Below are positions 58,251 through 64,000 of a stretch of DNA of 64,000 nt, in pieces. Positions within the stretch are counted from its first letter, which is position 1. Every line of letters starts with the position of its first letter. Source of the stretch: Massilia brevitalea. GTDB lineage: Bacteria; Pseudomonadota; Gammaproteobacteria; Burkholderiales; Burkholderiaceae_D. The stretch lies in NCBI RefSeq assembly GCF_030711405.1, contig NZ_JAULSI010000012.1:62001-126000 (forward strand), written 5' to 3'. The notes under the pieces are model-generated. The model made no database searches. It was not told the DNA's origin and saw nothing but the letters and a program-made list of their open reading frames with translations. Both the position numbers and the translations under genes were made by a program.

Positions 58251-58279
58251 CGCCCGGTGTCACAGCCGGGCGGTTTTTT
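58251..58279 (+). terminator. Rho-independent terminator without an intact upstream gene
   Basis: A 7-bp stem (CGCCCGG / CCGGGCG) with an 8-nt loop is followed by GTTTTTT. It follows only the 28-codon remnant, which supports the view that a gene once ended here. Confidence 0.75.
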
Positions 58280-58366
58280 CATGGCCGCTTCGATACTGCG
58301 CAAGCCTGTCCCCGGCCACGCACGCCATAGTGTTGCTTCAATAAGGCAACATTTCCTATCGGCATC

Positions 58367-58825
58367 ATGCGCGACACCCGCCCCGCCCTTTATTCCGATG
58401 CCGCACCAGCCGCCGCCCTGTGGCGCCCTTCCGTCGTGGTCGTCTGGAGCCTGGTGTTCACGCCGGCCTTCGGTTCCTGGCTGCTGATGCACAACTGGCG
58501 TGCCCTCGGGCAGCCGCAGGCGGCGCAGCGCGCCCGCCTCTGGCTGGCCGCCAGCCTGGCCATGCTGGCCCTGCAGCTGCTGGCCGGCGCCATCAACCGC
58601 CGCCTGAACGGCGACTCGCCGCTGATGGCCTGGCTGGCCCTGGCCTGGCTGCTGTTGTGGCTGCTTGGCGCGGCCTGGCCGCAGTGGATCGCGGTGCGCC
58701 GGCAGTATGGCCGCCGCTATGCGCGGCGCGGCTGGAACGGCGCGCTCGGCCTGGCCGTCGTGCTGGGCGGCGCCTGCTGGGCCGGCGCTTTCCTGTTCAC
58801 CACCCTGCTGCTCGCGTTTACCTGA
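58367..58825 (+). CDS. Multi-pass membrane protein of unknown function
   Basis: The 152-residue protein has about four hydrophobic segments (about 21-42, 58-75, 86-105 and 126-149) and a basic loop (RRQYGRRYARRGW). The topology and the short polar linkers resemble conserved hypothetical inner-membrane proteins of Massilia. No named family is recognised and no operon partner is clear. Confidence 0.75.
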   Translation: MRDTRPALYSDAAPAAALWRPSVVVVWSLVFTPAFGSWLLMHNWRALGQPQAAQRARLWLAASLAMLALQLLAGAINRRLNGDSPLMAWLALAWLLLWLLGAAWPQWIAVRRQYGRRYARRGWNGALGLAVVLGGACWAGAFLFTTLLLAFT

Positions 58826-58991
58826 AACCGCCCGTCGTCCACGCCGGTCGCCACGATCGGGTATAGTGCCCGCCCGGCTACCCCGTAGCCGACTGCACTC
58901 TTTCTCGCCATCATCCTCTGTGTGTACGTTGCCGTACCAATCGCGGGCGGCCTCAGCGCGTACACTCTCTTTGACAAAAACCGGATTACTT

Positions 58992-61123
58992 ATGCTCGCC
59001 ATTCTCGAACGCATCGACCCGCACAGCGACCGCATCGACCTGCTGGTCGAACTGGTCTGCAGCCTGCGTCCGCGGCGGCGCGACGGCGGACAGGCGCGCG
59101 CCAATGTGCGTACGCTGACGCAGCTTCTGAAGGGCAACCCGCAACAGGCCTGGGCCCTGCGCAGCTACCTCGTCACCCTGCTCGAGAAGCGCCGCCATAC
59201 CAGCCTGTACAGCGACGTCGGCATCCTCTCGAACGATGGTTTCTTCACCGAACTCAAGCGCCGCATCGCCTACCGCGTGCTGCCGCCCGCGCTCGACGAC
59301 ATCTACCTGTCCGACGCCCTGGCCGGCGTGCTGTACGCCGAGGACGACCACGCATGGATCCGCGCCGTGCCCGACGCCGACTGGCTGGCCCTGTTCGACG
59401 TGGTCGCCTGTGCGCCGCCGCCGCAGGATGCGAAAGCCGACCGCGCGCGCTACGTCACGCTGACCGGCATCCTGGACGCGATCCGCACCCTGTCCTGCCG
59501 TATCTGCGCACTGGGCCTGGAGCCGCTGCTGGTGCACAGCTATAGCCAGATCGAGGATTTCGATTCGCCCTTCCTGATGCAGAACATCGAGGTCAACCAG
59601 TACCTGGATGCCTACGCGCGCCATCTCGACGGTGTGATGGAGCGCCCCGACGATCCGCGCCATCTGCTGGTGATGCTGGACCAGTGCGACGAGGTGGTGG
59701 CCAAGATCCGCCGCAATTCGCTATCGGTCGGCACCAGCGTGGCGCTCACCTACGTGCTGGTGGCGATTACCCAGAGCATTGCGCGGCTGCGCAAGCTGCT
59801 GTTTTTGGTCGACACCAGCGTGGCCGCCGAGCCGCCGACCGTGACCGCCCCGATCGCGCTCGAAGCGCCCGACAGCCCGGGCTACAGCGGCACCATGCTG
59901 CCGGCGACAGTCGCGCAACCGGCGCCGCCGCCTGTGAGCGAACGGCGCGCCGCCGCCCTGGCCCTGGCCCAGGAACTGATCGAGGCGCACAACACCAAGT
60001 ACCAGGTAGGCGGCCTGTTCCGCGAGAACATCCACCTGCTGGCCCGGAATGTCACCGAGAACGCCAGCCGCACCGGCGAGCACTACATCGCCGAAAGCCG
60101 CGCCGGCCTGCGCGGCATGTTCGGCGCCTCGGCCGGGGCCGGTTTCATCGTCGGCTTCATGGCGATGTTCAAGATCCTGCTCGGCTACCTGCGCGCCGCG
60201 CCCCTGGTCGAGTCCTTTTTGTTCAGCATGAACTATTCGCTCGGCTTCATGCTGGTGCACATGCTGCACTGGACGATCGCCACCAAGCAGCCGGCGATGA
60301 CGGCCCAGCGCATCGCCGCCGGCCTGCACAGCCGCGACGGGCGCGGCATCGACTTCGACAGCATGGCCGAGCTGGTGAACAAGGTGTTCCGCACCCAGAT
60401 CGTCTCGGTGCTCGGCAACGTCGTGGTCGCCTTCCCGACGGCGCTGATGATCGCGATCGCCTTCCAGCAGATGATGGGCCACCACCTGGTGAATGTCGAC
60501 AAGGCGCATCACCTGCTGCACGACATCGATCCCTTCCATACGCCAGCCCTGTTCTATGCCGCGATTGCCGGCGTCTGGCTGTTCGTGGCCGGTTTGATTT
60601 CCGGCTATTACGACAACAAGGCCCTGTACACGCGCATGGGCCAGCGCGTGCGCCAGTTACGCTGGCTCGGCTGGCTGCTGGGCAAGGAGCGCCGCGCCCG
60701 CCTGTCCGGGTACGTCGAGGACAACCTGGGCGGCCTGATGGGTAATTTCTTTTTCGGCATTTTGCTCGGCACCACCGGCACCGTCGGCTTCCTGCTCGGG
60801 CTGCCGCTCGACATCCGCCACGTGACCTTCTCGACCGCGAACTTCGCCACCGCCCTGGTCGCGCTCGACTACCAGATGAGCTGGCAGATGATCGCGAACG
60901 CCACCGCCGGCGTGGCCCTGATCGGCGCGGTGAACCTGCTGGTCAGCTTCAACCTGGCGCTGTGGGTGGCGCTGCGCGCACGAAATATCCGCTTCACGCG
61001 CAGCATCCTCCTGATGCGCGCACTTGGCCGGCGCTTCCTGCACGCGCCGCTCGACTTCTTCATGGGCCCGAGGGATATCGACATGGTCGACGTCCCGTCC
61101 GGGATCAACCAAGGACACCACAA

Positions 61124-61127
<4 letters not shown>
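58992..61127 (+). CDS. gcr: Gcr-type 'site-specific recombinase' family membrane protein
   Basis: The 711-residue protein belongs to the family named SpecificRecomb (PF10136). The N-terminal half is soluble and helical (DLLVELVCSLRPRRR, LQ-rich). The C-terminal half holds about six membrane segments (e.g. SAGAGFIVGFMAMFKILLG, VVAFPTALMIAIAFQQMMG and LMGNFFFGILLGTTGTVGFLLGL). No known recombinase active site is visible. The name comes from a gonococcal pilin-variation study, and the membrane topology argues for another role. Its stop overlaps the start of a cardiolipin-synthase-like gene (ATGA). Confidence 0.9.
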
Positions 61128-62512
<1,385 letters not shown>

Positions 62513-62520
62513 ACGCCAGC

Positions 62521-62548
62521 GCGCGCCGGCGGTCAGCCGCCGGCGCGC
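62521..62548. terminator. Long hairpin at the convergent end of the Cls-like and yciH genes
   Basis: A perfect 12-bp stem (GCGCGCCGGCGG / CCGCCGGCGCGC) with a TCAG loop covers the stop codon of the minus-strand yciH gene (62533-62535). It is GC-only and has no T-run on either strand. Confidence 0.55.
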
Positions 62549-62883
62549 TTCGGGCGGTGGCCCTGCCCGGTGAGCGTCGCCATCACTGCGTCGCAATGGT
62601 CGCCCTGCACTTCGATCACGCCGTCCTTGACGGTGCCGCCGGCGCCGCAGGCCGTACGCAAGGCCTTGCCCAGCCCGGCGAGCGCGGCGGCGTCCAGGGC
62701 CAGGCCCTTGACCAGGGTGACGGTCTTGCCGCCCTTTTTCTGGCGCGACACGCGCACCACCCCGTCGCCCAGGATCGCAGCGCCGGCCTTGCACTGGCAG
62801 CCGGCCAGCGGCTGGCGGCAAACGGGGCACATGCGGCCGCTTTCGGTGGAATAGACCAGGCCGCTGTTTGAGCTGTGCTTCAT
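62533..62883 (-). CDS. yciH: SUI1/YciH translation-initiation-factor-like protein
   Basis: The 116-residue protein has an N-terminal zinc-ribbon-like segment (MCPVCRQPLAGCQC, four Cys at about 19-31) and a SUI1 domain (about 38-112; VRVSRQKKGGKTVTLVKGL, TACGAGGTVKDGVIEVQGDHCDAVMATLTGQGHRPKRAGG). The KGGKTVT and QGDH segments are typical of bacterial SUI1 (YciH). In E. coli YciH may take part in start-site fidelity under stress. Confidence 0.93.
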   Translation of the reverse strand: MKHSSNSGLVYSTESGRMCPVCRQPLAGCQCKAGAAILGDGVVRVSRQKKGGKTVTLVKGLALDAAALAGLGKALRTACGAGGTVKDGVIEVQGDHCDAVMATLTGQGHRPKRAGG

Positions 62884-62925
62884 GCTGGAGGAAAACGCGT
62901 GTGTGAAAACCCGCGAGTGTAGCAG

Positions 62926-63762
62926 CTAGATGCCGGCCGCCAGCATGCCTTCGCTGGCCGGCGCCCACACGTTCCCGCCGCGCACGAACTTCTCGGTAAG
63001 CACCACGCGGTAGCCGCCGTTCACCACGTCCCAGCCATAGCGGTCGACCTCGACCCGCTCCGGCTCCACCCGCAGCACGTTGAAGGAATTGGTCTCGCCG
63101 CGTCCCCGGGTCGAGGTGGCGGTGCCGGCCTGCACCACCAGCGCCGCGTAGGCGTCGATCTGGTAGCGGGTGGCGGTGCTGGCGGCGTGGCTGACGTGCA
63201 TGTGGCCGGCCAGCAGCACGTCGACGCCGCACTGGGCGAAGACTTCCATCGCCATCGGCGCGCGGTTCACCAGGTCGCGTTCCTCGAAGGTTTCGGGCAG
63301 GTCGAAGGGATGGTGGGTGACCACGATGCGCGTGATGTGCGGCGGCAGCCCGCCCAGGCGCTCGTGGATGCGCGTGACCTGCTCCTTGTTGACGCGGCCA
63401 TCCTTGATGGTCAGCGAGCGCGCCGTGTTCACGCCGACCACGGCGATCTCGTCGTCGAGGAACACCGGGCACAAATCGTCGGTGATGTAGCGTTTATAGC
63501 GGTCGAGCGGCTTGGCGAAGCGCCGGAACACGTTGTACAGGGAAATGTCGTGGTTCCCCGGCACCACGATCTGCGGGCCCGGCAGGGTGTCGAGGAAAGC
63601 CTTGGCCTCCTCGAATTCCTCGCTGCGGGCGCGCTGGGTCAGGTCGCCGGACACCACGACCACGTCGGGGGCGAGCTCGTGGACCAGCTTGCGCAGCGGT
63701 TCCAGCAGGGCCGGGTCGACGCGGCCAAAATGCAGGTCGGACAAGTGGACAAGTGTACGCAT
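62926..63762 (-). CDS. Metallophosphoesterase (calcineurin-like, CpdA-type)
   Basis: The 278-residue phosphoesterase has all metal-site motifs: LSDLHFG (about 8-14), VVSGDLTQRA (GD, about 38-47), PGNHDIS (GNHD, about 68-74), VVTHHPF (about 147-153) and AGHMHVSHA (GHxH, about 191-199). CpdA-type proteins hydrolyse 3',5'-cAMP, but this family also includes other phosphodiesterases, so the substrate is not assigned. The ATG at 63762 gives the typical start MRTLVHLSDLHF. Confidence 0.93.
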   Translation of the reverse strand: MRTLVHLSDLHFGRVDPALLEPLRKLVHELAPDVVVVSGDLTQRARSEEFEEAKAFLDTLPGPQIVVPGNHDISLYNVFRRFAKPLDRYKRYITDDLCPVFLDDEIAVVGVNTARSLTIKDGRVNKEQVTRIHERLGGLPPHITRIVVTHHPFDLPETFEERDLVNRAPMAMEVFAQCGVDVLLAGHMHVSHAASTATRYQIDAYAALVVQAGTATSTRGRGETNSFNVLRVEPERVEVDRYGWDVVNGGYRVVLTEKFVRGGNVWAPASEGMLAAGI

Positions 63763-63775
63763 CAGGGTTTCTCGC

Positions 63776-64000
63776 TCAGTTTTTTCCGCTCGGGTTGATG
63801 GAAGCGCGTCGTGGATCGGCCGCATTGGCGGCCCCGGCGGCACGGGCAGCCTGCGCGGCCTGGCGCCGGCGCAGCGTGGCGACGCCGGTGACGCACACCG
63901 ATAGCCAGGCGCAGCCTTCGGCCATGGCCGCCAGCACGTCGCTCAGGTAATGGGCGCCCAGGTACAGGCGCGAGCCGGCCACCAGCAGCACCATGGCGCA
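63776..64000 (-). CDS. PAP2-family phosphatase, C-terminal part (start outside window)
   Basis: Only the last 74 residues are visible, and the frame is open to the right edge. They contain GSRLYLGAHYLSDVLAA, the conserved SRxxLGxHxxxD end of PAP2 (phosphatidic acid phosphatase type 2) proteins, with the catalytic His and Asp. A membrane segment follows (CAWLSVCVTGVATL) and then a basic, Ala-rich tail. It is probably a membrane lipid phosphatase. It lies 13 nt upstream of the metallophosphoesterase on the same strand. Confidence 0.88.
   Translation of the reverse strand, partial: CAMVLLVAGSRLYLGAHYLSDVLAAMAEGCAWLSVCVTGVATLRRRQAAQAARAAGAANAADPRRASINPSGKN

Overview
The window is a high-GC chromosomal segment from a betaproteobacterium, most probably an Oxalobacteraceae member close to Massilia or Duganella. 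This rests on gene content (purU, yaeQ, a CzcICBA exporter, phasins and an acetoacetyl-CoA reductase-like protein, a Gcr-type membrane protein, and several OmpA, BON and glycine-zipper envelope proteins) and on codon use. No rRNA, complete tRNA, CRISPR array, insertion sequence or integrase was seen. About 70 protein-coding genes are supported. The first and last run off the window edges, and one short gene is probably frameshifted.

Region by region. 0-10 kb is housekeeping and metabolism: a GIN-domain protein, a PCu(A)C copper chaperone, YaeQ, PurU, an NADP oxidoreductase, a phasin, a hemerythrin, a KGG-repeat protein, a four-helix copper protein, an SDR with a divergent LysR regulator, and a MocR regulator. 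10.4-12.1 kb is a less GC-rich three-gene cassette: an orphan type VI Hcp, a small protein with a papain-like His/Asn-Cys arrangement, and a multi-pass membrane protein whose start overlaps it by 4 nt. It reads as an effector/immunity module. 12.1-18.2 kb is a minus-strand czcICBA heavy-metal efflux operon. 18.5-23.0 kb is a porin / PstS-like / GGDEF-EAL operon.

23.3-29.1 kb is on the minus strand: a LOG-family protein, a TetR regulator, a PhaF-like phasin, and a coupled operon of a Tat-signal protein, a GMC oxidoreductase, a lipase and a double-receiver protein. 29.4-41.2 kb is mixed: a DUF2145 pair, trmJ, suhB, a RhlE-type helicase, a hydroxypyruvate isomerase-like protein, a damaged VOC gene, two unknown genes, DksA/TraR, PhbB-like, MtfA and a peroxiredoxin-glutaredoxin fusion.

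41.4-58.1 kb is an envelope-stress island: three OmpA-domain proteins, two BON lipoproteins, four glycine-zipper proteins, a YqjD/YqjE operon with a ferritin-like protein, an AsmA protein, a Crp/Fnr-type regulator and small membrane proteins. A palindrome GTGCG-N4-CGCAC (four perfect and two one-mismatch copies) recurs in the intergenic regions ahead of these genes and is a candidate operator for a shared regulon. 58.4-64 kb holds membrane proteins, a Gcr-type protein translationally coupled to a cardiolipin-synthase-like enzyme, a SUI1/YciH factor, a metallophosphoesterase and the end of a PAP2 phosphatase.

Four intergenic regions (0.7, 23.1, 34.2 and 44.7 kb) carry inverted pairs of a REP-like palindrome, in short and long variants. 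Three of the four lie between convergent genes.
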